DNA from: an uncultured Clostridia bacterium
GTDB lineage: Bacteria > Bacillota > Clostridia > TANB77 > CAG-508
DNA: 34,896 nucleotides
Direction: 5' to 3'
Assembly (NCBI GenBank): GCA_944392455.1
Contig: CALXWP010000015.1
Location: 1-34,896, forward strand
Shown: positions 23,637-31,165 of the stretch, piece after piece
Layout of the letters: every line of letters begins with the position of its first letter
Position numbering within the stretch: position 1 is the stretch's first letter
Made by a program: the position numbers and the translations under genes
The notes under the pieces: model-generated
The model's input: only the letters and a program-made list of their open reading frames with translations
Database searches by the model: none
What the model was told of the DNA's origin: nothing

Positions 23637-24098
23637 TTAATTAGTATTTCTTTTTATTTTTAAACCATAAAAATTATGATAATCAGTATAATTTACAACA
23701 TCTTCATAAGTTATAGTATAATTTACTCCTACAAAATTAGTATGTGTCGTTCTAGACTCATCTACTACATTCTCTTGTCCTTCAACTTTGTATACTGGAA
23801 GTACTACCATTAAAACAATGTATACTATTAAAATTGCAAAATATAATAATTTTTTCTTTAAAATGTTTTTATTAAATAGTAATATTATTGCTATAATATT
23901 TATCACTATTGCAATATAAAACCAGATAGTTGGTGTTGCAGAATGTGTAATTCCATTTGAGAAAAATTTAAAAAATATAATTACACAGATGTTAATAATT
24001 AATAAAAGTTTTACTATAGAGCTAAACAATTTAAATTTGTCTATTTTTCTTACTTTTTTCTCTTTCCTATCATTTCCATGTTTTGTAGTTTTTTTCAT
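23637..24098 (-). CDS. Small membrane protein, unknown
   Basis: A 153-residue protein with a very basic start (MKKTTKHGNDRKEKKVRK), then three hydrophobic segments (about residues 28-46, 57-75 and 84-101, e.g. WFYIAIVINIIAIILLF and LLYFAILIVYIVLMVVLP) and a 50-residue hydrophilic extracellular tail (NFVGVNYTITYEDVVNYTDYHNFYGLKI). No family is recognised. GGAGGTACATAAAG precedes the ATG. It is alone between the terminators at 23566-23602 and 24255-24307. The upstream gap (24099-24337) contains that hairpin and A/T-rich sequence only. Confidence 0.65.
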   Translation of the reverse strand: MKKTTKHGNDRKEKKVRKIDKFKLFSSIVKLLLIINICVIIFFKFFSNGITHSATPTIWFYIAIVINIIAIILLFNKNILKKKLLYFAILIVYIVLMVVLPVYKVEGQENVVDESRTTHTNFVGVNYTITYEDVVNYTDYHNFYGLKIKRNTN

Positions 24099-24254
24099 CT
24101 TTATGTACCTCCTAATTTTATTTAATCCCTAGTTTTATTCGAATATTTATAATATATTCAAAATTATATAAAATATTCTCAAGCAACTCAATTATATCAA
24201 AGAAAAAATTATTTGACAATATTTGACAAAGAAATCATAAAAAATGTTAAATTA

Positions 24255-24307
24255 AAAAGAGTATTTTAGCTAAATCATAAATAATTAAGCACATAAATAC
24301 TCTTTTT
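24255..24307 (-). terminator. Terminator after uvrA-linked gene
   Basis: On the minus strand AAAAAGAGTATTT and AAATACTCTTTTT are perfect complements around a 27-base loop, and the U-run is part of the stem's end. It lies 30 bases after the stop of the gene at 24338. Confidence 0.75.
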
Positions 24308-24337
24308 ATATTATTTTTATAAAATTATTAATTTATT

Positions 24338-25135
24338 TTATTCTAATGAAGGTCCATTGTTCAATTCAATTTCTCTACTCTGCTCAAACTGCAATGTTTT
24401 TCTGTTCAATTTATACTCTGTTTTTCTTCCATCTGCAATTAATCTAATATAATAATCTTCAGGTCTTCCTGACATTTTAACTGTATAGAATACCCTATCT
24501 TGTTTTTCTTCAATACAATATAAAGTAAATTTTTCATATAAGCTAAAAAGCTCTGACTCACCTAATTTTGACAAATCTCCAAACTCTTGCATTGCATTTA
24601 AAGTTAATTCTAATTTTTGCTTTGAAGATAAATTGCTATTTTTTAATCTAGTACGTAATAAATTCCAATAATCATTTGAGTAACCTTTATCGTCTATATA
24701 TCCTAATCTAAGATCAATATTTCTAAGATCGCTAGTCGAAATTGTTCCTCTTGCAAAATATGATGTACTACAATGAAATTGAATATTTTTTAAGTCTCTA
24801 GTTAAATCTGTAACATGTTCTATTCCATTTTCATCTCTAAATATTAAATAACTATGTCTTCCATCATGTATTATTTCAGCATCTATTCCTGCTTTATTTA
24901 ATAATTCTAAAAATTGTTTATTTAATGTTGTACATATAATTATGTTTGGATTGCTATATGGTTTATTTGAATAAATAGACATATCTTCTTCTTCTCCAAA
25001 CATCAAATGTTCATATTCACGATCGTAAAAACTTCTTTTTCCTAATTCCAAATATAAATGTCTTACTTTCATTATTATATTAGGTAATTCTTTTGGCATT
25101 TGTGTTATAAAATCATCAAGCTTATTTATTTCCAA
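24338..25135 (-). CDS. Putative transglutaminase-like (Cys-His-Asp) protein
   Basis: A 265-residue protein with no close family that I recognise. One segment has the order expected of a transglutaminase-like cysteine hydrolase: NIIICTTLNKQFLELLNKAGIDAE (Cys on a helix, then the L-x-x-x-GI turn), IIHDGRHSYLIF (His) and EHVTDLTRDL (Asp). The rest is helical, with a C-terminal beta-rich part (DYYIRLIADGRKTEYKLNR). The start is TTG at 25135, supported by AGAAAGG 9 bases upstream inside the end of uvrA; the next ATG in frame has no SD. It starts 6 bases after the uvrA stop, so it is translationally coupled to uvrA, but no DNA-repair role is evident. Confidence 0.5.
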   Translation of the reverse strand: MEINKLDDFITQMPKELPNIIMKVRHLYLELGKRSFYDREYEHLMFGEEEDMSIYSNKPYSNPNIIICTTLNKQFLELLNKAGIDAEIIHDGRHSYLIFRDENGIEHVTDLTRDLKNIQFHCSTSYFARGTISTSDLRNIDLRLGYIDDKGYSNDYWNLLRTRLKNSNLSSKQKLELTLNAMQEFGDLSKLGESELFSLYEKFTLYCIEEKQDRVFYTVKMSGRPEDYYIRLIADGRKTEYKLNRKTLQFEQSREIELNNGPSLE

Positions 25136-25141
25136 TTTATT

Positions 25142-27973
25142 CTACCTTTCTAAATATTTCTTTAAAAATTTTCCTGTATAACTTCTATCATTCTTGGTTA
25201 TTTGTTCAGGAGAGCCAACTGCAACTATTTCTCCTCCTCCATCTCCTCCTTCTGGACCTAAATCTATAATATAATCAGCTGTTTTTATTAAATCTAGATT
25301 ATGTTCAATTACAATAATACTATTTCCTGTATCAACTAATCTTTGTAATATATCAATCAATCTATGAACATCAGCTATATGAAGTCCAGTAGTTGGTTCA
25401 TCTAATATATATAATGTTTTTCCTGTCGCTTTTTTAGAAAGCTCTGTTGCAAGTTTTATACGTTGTGCTTCTCCTCCTGATAGTGTTGTAGAAGGTTGTC
25501 CAAGTTTTATATATCCTAGCCCTACATCATATAGTGTTTGTATTTTGTTTTTTATTCTTGGTAAATTCTTAAAGAATTCTAGAGCTTCTTCAACAGTCAT
25601 ATCAAGTACATCAGATATTGTTTTTCCTTTATATTTTACTTCTAATGTTTCTTTATTATATCTTTTTCCTTTACATACTTCACATGGTACATAAATATCA
25701 GGTAAAAAGTGCATTTCTATTTTTATTATTCCATCACCATTACAAGCTTCACATCTACCACCTGTTACATTAAAACTAAATCTTCCTTTATCATATCCTC
25801 GTAATTTAGCTTCATTAGTTCCTGCAAATAAATCACGGATAAAATCAAATACCCCTGTATATGTCGCAGGATTTGAACGAGGTGTTCTTCCTATTGGTGA
25901 TTGATCTATATTAATTATTTTATCAATATTTTCTAATCCCTTAACTTCTTTGCATTTTCCTGGTTTTTCATTTGAACCATTTAAATCTCTTGCAATTGTT
26001 TTATATAATATTTCATTAACTAATGTACTTTTTCCAGAACCAGACACACCTGTTACACAAATAAATTGCCCAAGAGGAAATTTTACATTAATATTTTTCA
26101 AATTATGTTCTGTAGCTCCTTTAACTTCTATTGATTTACCATTTGATTTTCTTCTCTTCTTAGGAACTGGAATTTGTTTTCTACCACTTAAATATTGTCC
26201 TGTTATAGAATCGGGAACAAGTTTTACTTCTTCAGCAGTTCCTTGTGCCATAACTTTTCCACCATGTACACCTGCCCCTGGTCCAATATCAATTATTTGA
26301 TCAGCAGCATACATTGTATCTTCATCATGTTCAACAACTAATACTGTATTTCCTAAGTCTCTTAAATGTTTCAATGTAGCCAGTAATCTGTCATTATCTC
26401 TTTGATGAAGTCCTATACTTGGTTCATCTAATATATATAATACCCCTGTAAGTCCAGAACCAATTTGTGTTGCTAAGCGTATACGTTGTGCTTCTCCTCC
26501 TGATAATGTTCCTGCACTTCTTGAAAGTGTTAAATACTCAAGTCCGACATCAATTAAAAACTGCAATCTTTTATTTAATTCTTTAAAAATTTGGTCTGCT
26601 ATCATTCTGTTTTTATTGCTTAACTCTAGTGAATTTAAATAGTCTTTTATTTTATTTATTGGCATATCTGTAAGATCGTTTATATTCTTATCTCCAACTT
26701 TAACAGATAAACTTTCTTTTTTTAGCCTTGCGCCATGACATTCTGGACATGGTGAATCACTCATATACATCTCATAAAAAGTTCTCATACCTTGCGATTT
26801 TGTTTCATTATGACGTCTCTCCAAAGTAGGTATAACTCCTTCAAATGGAGCTGTAAATCTTCTAGTTCCAGCAGCTGATGTATATTCAAAATCTATTTCT
26901 TCATCCCCTGTACCATACAAAATCTTATCTAAAAAGTCTTTAGGTAATTTTTTTATAGGTATACCTTTAATTTCAACCCCATAATGTCTAGCAATACTTT
27001 CGAAATACATTTTTGCCATTGTATCTCCACGTTTCATTACACTAGATCCAAATGCTTTTACCCCATCATAAAGAGTCTTATTTTTATCTGGTATTATTAA
27101 ATCTTCATCCATTTTCATTAAATACCCAATACCTGTACAACTTGGACAAGCTCCAAATGGATTATTAAATGAAAACATTCTAGGTGTCAATTCTTCAAAA
27201 CTTATACCACAATCAGGACATGCATAATTTTGACTAAATAGCATTTCTTTTTTATGTGTAGAATCATCTATTATTACTATATTATTTGCATGTTTTAAAG
27301 CAATCTCAACTGATTCTGTTAATCTACTTCTTATATCATTTTTGATAATTAATCTATCAACTATTATTTCAACATTATGTTTCTTTTTTCTATCTATTTG
27401 TATATCATCTGAAAGTTCACCAGTTTCCCCATCAATTCTTGCTCTTACAAATCCTTCTTTTTGAAAGTCTTCTAAAAGTTTAACAAATTCACCTTTTCTT
27501 CCTCTTATTACAGGAGCTAATACTTGAATTTTTGTTCCTTCTTCAAGTTCTAATATTGAATCTATTATTTGATCTATAGTTTGCTTTTCAATCTTTTTAC
27601 CACATTTTGGGCAATATGGCACACCTATTCTTGCGTATAGCAAACGAATATAATCATAAATTTCTGTAACAGTTCCAACAGTTGATCTTGGATTTTTTGA
27701 TGTTGTTTTTTGATCAATTGAAATAGCTGGTGATAAACCATCTATTGATTCAACATCTGGTTTTTCCATTAAACCTAAAAATTGTCTTGCATATGCTGAT
27801 AAGCTTTCTACATATCTTCTTTGTCCTTCAGCATATAATGTATCAAAAGCAAGAGAAGATTTTCCAGATCCAGAAAGACCTGTTATAACAACTAATTTAT
27901 CTCTTGGTATTTCTATATTTATATTTTTTAAATTATGTTCTTTTGCACCTTTTATAATTATCTTATCATTCAT
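25142..27973 (-). CDS. uvrA: Excinuclease ABC subunit A
   Basis: UvrA is the damage-recognising ABC ATPase of nucleotide excision repair and loads UvrB. Both ABC halves are visible. Half I has [16 protein letters not shown], a Cys4 zinc site (CPKCGKKI / CPDCGISF...CPSCTG) and [18 protein letters not shown] with [13 protein letters not shown]. Half II has [17 protein letters not shown], the second zinc finger (CEACNGDG...[10 protein letters not shown]) and [17 protein letters not shown] with [13 protein letters not shown]. The length of 943 is normal. It has a good promoter (28013-28041) and probably an operon partner downstream (24338-25135). uvrB lies about 5 kb away on the same strand, separated by accessory genes and fbp. 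Confidence 0.98.
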   Translation of the reverse strand: MNDKIIIKGAKEHNLKNINIEIPRDKLVVITGLSGSGKSSLAFDTLYAEGQRRYVESLSAYARQFLGLMEKPDVESIDGLSPAISIDQKTTSKNPRSTVGTVTEIYDYIRLLYARIGVPYCPKCGKKIEKQTIDQIIDSILELEEGTKIQVLAPVIRGRKGEFVKLLEDFQKEGFVRARIDGETGELSDDIQIDRKKKHNVEIIVDRLIIKNDIRSRLTESVEIALKHANNIVIIDDSTHKKEMLFSQNYACPDCGISFEELTPRMFSFNNPFGACPSCTGIGYLMKMDEDLIIPDKNKTLYDGVKAFGSSVMKRGDTMAKMYFESIARHYGVEIKGIPIKKLPKDFLDKILYGTGDEEIDFEYTSAAGTRRFTAPFEGVIPTLERRHNETKSQGMRTFYEMYMSDSPCPECHGARLKKESLSVKVGDKNINDLTDMPINKIKDYLNSLELSNKNRMIADQIFKELNKRLQFLIDVGLEYLTLSRSAGTLSGGEAQRIRLATQIGSGLTGVLYILDEPSIGLHQRDNDRLLATLKHLRDLGNTVLVVEHDEDTMYAADQIIDIGPGAGVHGGKVMAQGTAEEVKLVPDSITGQYLSGRKQIPVPKKRRKSNGKSIEVKGATEHNLKNINVKFPLGQFICVTGVSGSGKSTLVNEILYKTIARDLNGSNEKPGKCKEVKGLENIDKIINIDQSPIGRTPRSNPATYTGVFDFIRDLFAGTNEAKLRGYDKGRFSFNVTGGRCEACNGDGIIKIEMHFLPDIYVPCEVCKGKRYNKETLEVKYKGKTISDVLDMTVEEALEFFKNLPRIKNKIQTLYDVGLGYIKLGQPSTTLSGGEAQRIKLATELSKKATGKTLYILDEPTTGLHIADVHRLIDILQRLVDTGNSIIVIEHNLDLIKTADYIIDLGPEGGDGGGEIVAVGSPEQITKNDRSYTGKFLKKYLER

Positions 27974-28012
27974 AAAAAAATGCCCCCTATATTTTTTCTT
28001 TTAAGCATTAAT

Positions 28013-28041
28013 ATTATACTATATAGAAGAATAAAAAACAA
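28013..28041 (-). promoter_or_regulatory. Promoter of uvrA
   Basis: On the minus strand TTGTTT, a 17-base spacer and TATAAT, about 40 bases before the uvrA ATG. No obvious LexA-type palindrome is visible over it. Confidence 0.65.
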
Positions 28042-28068
28042 GAGTTTGTATTGATAAAAATGAAGAAA

Positions 28069-28088
28069 GGCTGGAATTACTCCCAGCC
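28069..28088 (-). terminator. Hairpin terminator of 64-residue gene
   Basis: GGCTGG pairs with CCAGCC around an 8-base loop, followed on the minus strand by TTTCTTCATTTTT. It is GC-richer than the surrounding sequence, like the gene it follows. Confidence 0.7.
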
Positions 28089-28167
28089 AATCCGCTAATA
28101 CGGCATCACATTCTTATAAGAACACATATGATGTTTAGATTTTTGAATAGCATTTAAGCTTTCAGCT

Positions 28168-28362
28168 TTACTTTCCCCATAAGTCATGACTCCAACCAGT
28201 CACGTCAGAATACTCTGCTTCGAGCATTCTGAGCTTACGCCCAGTTGTACAACCATAGTTGCAATGGTCTATTGTAGGCATTCCGGATCTCTTCCGACAT
28301 ACATCGCATATCTTATTGAGATCTGCCTTTTTTCTTTCGAAAGCTTTTTTACGAGTTTCCAT
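28168..28362 (-). CDS. 64-residue Cys-rich protein
   Basis: A small basic protein with two Cys pairs, CDVCRKRSGM and DHCNYGCTTGRKL, which look like a compact zinc-binding or redox knuckle. It ends in EAEYSDVTGWSHDLWGK. The CxxC and CxxxC spacing plus an RKLRMLEAEY helix suggests a small nucleic-acid-binding or adaptor protein, but no function is known to me. Composition is foreign: it uses CGG, GGG, TGC and CAC codons unlike its AT-rich neighbours. It starts 23 bases after the stop of the HTH-repeat gene, with only a weak SD (GAAGAG), and ends in a GC-rich hairpin. The 80 bases between its stop and the hairpin are also less AT-rich. Confidence 0.65.
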   Translation of the reverse strand: METRKKAFERKKADLNKICDVCRKRSGMPTIDHCNYGCTTGRKLRMLEAEYSDVTGWSHDLWGK

Positions 28363-28385
28363 CTCTTCAGTTGTACTAATATAGA

Positions 28386-30164
28386 TTATTCTAAAGCTGG
28401 ACTTTTTTTAAGTGATTTTTCTTTTTCGTTTGTTTTAATCATACCTTTATATTTAATTATTTTACTAGATATATCAATTATCATTTTTCTTTCAACATCA
28501 TTAACATTATTTTCTGATAATATTCTTTTTCTATCATCTGTTCCTAAATAATACCATTTTCTTGTTATATCATTTAATACATTTCTTCTTTGTGCTTCTG
28601 GCTGATTATCTCCGAGCATTATTCCATCATCGAATTTACTATATAAATCTAGGAAAATTGTTTCTATTTCATCTGGTTTTATTTCATAGACTTGCAATAA
28701 TTCTGGTAGTTCATCTTGTGAAAATACATTATCCCTTATTACTTCAGCAATTTCAAATAATAAAAATTTTCTTTCTACAGCTTGTATTTCACTATGACTT
28801 TTTGTTATACACTCTTCCTCTTCTTGATATACAAAAAAGGTCTTTTTGAATTCCTCATATTTATCAGCCATATTTTCATCAGTTAATACTCCATAAAGTT
28901 CTTGCATCCAGTCAGCATCTAATTTTTTATCTTGAGCATTTTTCCTAATTATATATTTTTCTATAGCTTCATTCATTGATATTTGCTCTTTTCTCATATA
29001 ATATACAACTCTTTGTATATTTATACCATTACTGGTCATTAAATGTCTTAAAATAACTCCATACTTTTTAAAAATCCAATTATTTGGAATATTAGAACCA
29101 TTATTTCTATACTCTTCTACAGCTTCTTCTAATGTTTTTCCATAAGTATTAATAGCTCTATATATAAAAGAGTAATTTAAGCCATTATCAACGCAATATT
29201 CTAATAATGTTTGCCCATTTGATAATTTAGTATATTCTTGTTTTAATTTCATTCTTTTATCTTTATTTTGATTTTGTGCTTTTATTTCTTCTATAGTCAT
29301 GCCACTATTTAAAGAATTTATAAGTTCAGAATACTTTATTCCTAAAATAACAGATAAATCATATAAGTTCACTTTTCCTTTTTGTAATTTTACACTTCTA
29401 CTTTTTTGTCTTTGGATTTTTGCCATAAATACAGCCTTATCTATATTTCCATATTTTTGAAAATATCTTGTTAGAGTTGTTTCAGCTACATCTTCTTCTC
29501 TAGAAATTGTTTTTAGAAATTTGCGTTCTCCTTTATATTCTATTTTAGATTCTTCAGCATCTTGTTTATTTTTATTATACAATGCAATTGCCTGCTCAAT
29601 ATCACCTGTTTGCTCATAATATTTTTTCAATGTACTTTTATCAATTTTTAATTCTTTAGCAATAGATGTTATTGTTCTTTTTTCGCCATAATATATAACT
29701 TTAGTATCTTCTCTTTTCTTTTTATTTTCTAAGCATATTCTTACAGCTTCATTTATATCTCCAATTTCATTATAGTATTTTTCTAAAGTATCTCTTTTTA
29801 AGCCTTCCTTTTTTGCGATTGCATCTAAAGTTAATAACTCTCCATTATATTCTATTTTAGACTCATTACATTTTTTAATGGCCTCATATATATCACCTGT
29901 TTGTTCATAATATTTCTTTAAAGTTTTAGCATCTTTTATTCCTACTTTTTTTGCTATTGTTTGTATTGCTAATTTTTCGCCATTAAAATCTATTAAAGAA
30001 GCTTGCTTTTTTTCTAATATTTCTCTACATATTTTTTCAGCTTCATATATGTTTCCAGTACTAATATAATATTTATTTAAAGTTTCTCTTGAAATTCCTA
30101 TTTTCTTTGATATAGCTAATAAAGATAATATCTCTCCATAAAATTCTACCTTTTCTCCAACCAT
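28386..30164 (-). CDS. Tandem helix-turn-helix repeat protein
   Basis: A 592-residue protein built largely of repeats. Five clear copies begin with YxGE (Gly at about residues 10, 62, 108, 160 and 212, period 46-52). Each reads roughly YNGE-x-LTLxxIAKKxGI-x-x-x-TLKKYYEQTGDIxEAI. Three more degenerate copies follow (about 258-299, 310-350 and 358-405). The IAKKxGIxxxTLKKYY core is a helix-turn-helix with a third helix, so the protein should wrap or bridge DNA (or RNA) at several sites. The C-terminal 180 residues are helical and acidic (VYQEEEECITKSHSE, DELPELLQVYEIKPDEIE). No enzyme motif is visible. ATG at 30164 is chosen over TTG 15 bases earlier because GGAAGTG lies 8 bases upstream of it. 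The gene is AT-rich like the core. Confidence 0.75.
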   Translation of the reverse strand: MVGEKVEFYGEILSLLAISKKIGISRETLNKYYISTGNIYEAEKICREILEKKQASLIDFNGEKLAIQTIAKKVGIKDAKTLKKYYEQTGDIYEAIKKCNESKIEYNGELLTLDAIAKKEGLKRDTLEKYYNEIGDINEAVRICLENKKKREDTKVIYYGEKRTITSIAKELKIDKSTLKKYYEQTGDIEQAIALYNKNKQDAEESKIEYKGERKFLKTISREEDVAETTLTRYFQKYGNIDKAVFMAKIQRQKSRSVKLQKGKVNLYDLSVILGIKYSELINSLNSGMTIEEIKAQNQNKDKRMKLKQEYTKLSNGQTLLEYCVDNGLNYSFIYRAINTYGKTLEEAVEEYRNNGSNIPNNWIFKKYGVILRHLMTSNGINIQRVVYYMRKEQISMNEAIEKYIIRKNAQDKKLDADWMQELYGVLTDENMADKYEEFKKTFFVYQEEEECITKSHSEIQAVERKFLLFEIAEVIRDNVFSQDELPELLQVYEIKPDEIETIFLDLYSKFDDGIMLGDNQPEAQRRNVLNDITRKWYYLGTDDRKRILSENNVNDVERKMIIDISSKIIKYKGMIKTNEKEKSLKKSPALE

Positions 30165-30337
30165 TGTTTTCACTTCCAATCTTTTGTGTTATACCAAACT
30201 ATTTATTACTATACTATATTTTACCATATAATTTAATATTTTTAAAAAATTAATATAAAAAATTAATATATTTTTTACCCTATATTTTTATAATTTTTGT
30301 CCATTAAAGCTTTAAATATTAAATATATACACAATAT

Positions 30338-30366
30338 TTTACATAATTAACTTTTTGTGATATAAT
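30338..30366 (+). promoter_or_regulatory. Sigma-A-type promoter
   Basis: TTTACA, a 17-base spacer and TATAAT at 30361-30366. TTGTGATATAATAT (30355-30368) is identical to the -10 region of the isolated gene at 447. Confidence 0.75.
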
Positions 30367-30370
30367 ATTT

Positions 30371-30424
30371 GATACAGATGTTTATAAAGACTGTGGATTC
30401 ATAGCCTATAACATCTTAAGTATC
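30371..30424 (+). promoter_or_regulatory. Structured 5' leader hairpin
   Basis: GATAC (30371-30375) pairs with GTATC (30420-30424). Inside it, ATGTT-ATA (30378-30386, one bulged T) pairs with TATAACAT (30407-30414), with a 20-base apical loop. It sits at the very start of the predicted transcript of the gene at 30454 and 30 bases before its ATG, so it could stabilise the mRNA or gate translation. Confidence 0.55.
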
Positions 30425-30453
30425 TATCATTCTATTCAAAAGGAGGTAGTCTC

Positions 30454-30717
30454 ATGGTAGACAAGACAACAATTCTCGATCGGATTGAGGTTTATGCCGA
30501 TGATGGTGAAACCTCAGCTCCGCTGAAGCTCTGGAAAACACAGATTTCCAAGCTCAGAAAACAGGGCTTTACTGTAACTACCGTTTCACCTACAAATCGT
30601 AAAGGTGAATTCTATTGTAACATTTCATGGAAGACTCCTAAAGGTGATGAAGCACGCTATATGCTTTCTGCAACCATTAGTGGCCTTACCCACAAGTTAC
30701 AAAACAGCCTCAAGTAA
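30454..30717 (+). CDS. Isolated 87-residue protein, unknown function
   Basis: A small soluble protein: MVDKTTILDRIEVYADD at the start, then LWKTQISKLRKQGFTV, FYCNISWKTPKGDEARYM and a final LSATISGLTHKLQNSLK. It looks like an alpha/beta fold with one Cys. No family is recognised. AAAGGAGGTAGTCTC precedes the ATG, so it should be well translated. It has a near-consensus promoter, a structured leader and a GC-rich terminator. Its codon use (CGG, CTG, GCC, ACC) is unlike the neighbouring AT-rich genes, as in the genes at 447 and 3894. It is inserted between the HTH-repeat gene and fbp with no transposase or repeat around it. Confidence 0.7.
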   Translation: MVDKTTILDRIEVYADDGETSAPLKLWKTQISKLRKQGFTVTTVSPTNRKGEFYCNISWKTPKGDEARYMLSATISGLTHKLQNSLK

Positions 30718-30767
30718 TCTAATCTTGTTGTCTAAGACAGCATAGTTTAAGGAAGTGATGCTTAAAT

Positions 30768-30800
30768 CCCCGCCCGTTCTTCGGTCGGGGAACTTTTTTT
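30768..30800 (+). terminator. Rho-independent terminator
   Basis: CCCCGCCCG pairs with CGGTCGGGG (one mismatch) around TTCTT, followed by AACTTTTTTT. It closes the gene at 30454-30717. Confidence 0.9.
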
Positions 30801-30805
30801 GCTAA

Positions 30806-30845
30806 AAAAAACAACCAGTATGAGTCACCTCAGACTGGCTGTTTT
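30806..30845 (-). terminator. Terminator of 54-residue gene
   Basis: On the minus strand AAAACAGCCAGT pairs with ACTGGTTGTTTT (one G-U), and an inner TGAG-GTGA-CTCA stem is capped by a GNRA loop; T8 follows. On the plus strand the G-U becomes an A-C mismatch, so it works best for the minus-strand gene. Confidence 0.85.
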
Positions 30846-30886
30846 CTTTTAGAATATTTTATTTTTTGCTTATTTATCTTTATATT

Positions 30887-31051
30887 CTATAATTGTTCTC
30901 TATATATTACGTCTTTTCCTTCATTTACAAACGTTACAATAGGTTGTGTGTGTTCTTTAACACCATTTATATATTGATCTACATTTTGTGCTTCAAATTC
31001 ATTAGGTTGTATTTTATTTGTGAAATTATCTGTTATATCAAGTATTCCCAT
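30887..31051 (-). CDS. Small 54-residue protein
   Basis: An open frame of 54 codons from ATG 31051 to TAG 30887: MGILDITDNFTNKIQPNEF at the start, VDQYINGVKEHTQPIVTFV in the middle and GKDVIYREQL at the end. GGAGGAG lies 7 bases before the ATG and a strong terminator follows, so it is probably real. It is soluble, acidic and AT-rich like the core genes. No family is recognised. It lies between the isolated gene at 30454 (convergent) and fbp. Confidence 0.65.
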   Translation of the reverse strand: MGILDITDNFTNKIQPNEFEAQNVDQYINGVKEHTQPIVTFVNEGKDVIYREQL

Positions 31052-31165
31052 TAAAATCTCCTCCTTAAAACAACATCTTTATATATTTTACTATATTTTA
31101 TGTAAAATTTCAACGATTATTCTAAAATATATTTATTTAACTTAAAATATTATTGTTAACTATTT

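Noticed and set aside
24210..24240. TTGACA motifs in the gap before the small membrane protein
   Set aside because: They point to the plus strand, where no gene follows, and have no -10 box at the right distance.
30165..30179. TTG start at 30179 for the HTH-repeat protein
   Set aside because: No SD before it; ATG at 30164 has GGAAGTG 8 bases upstream, and the repeat begins only after it.
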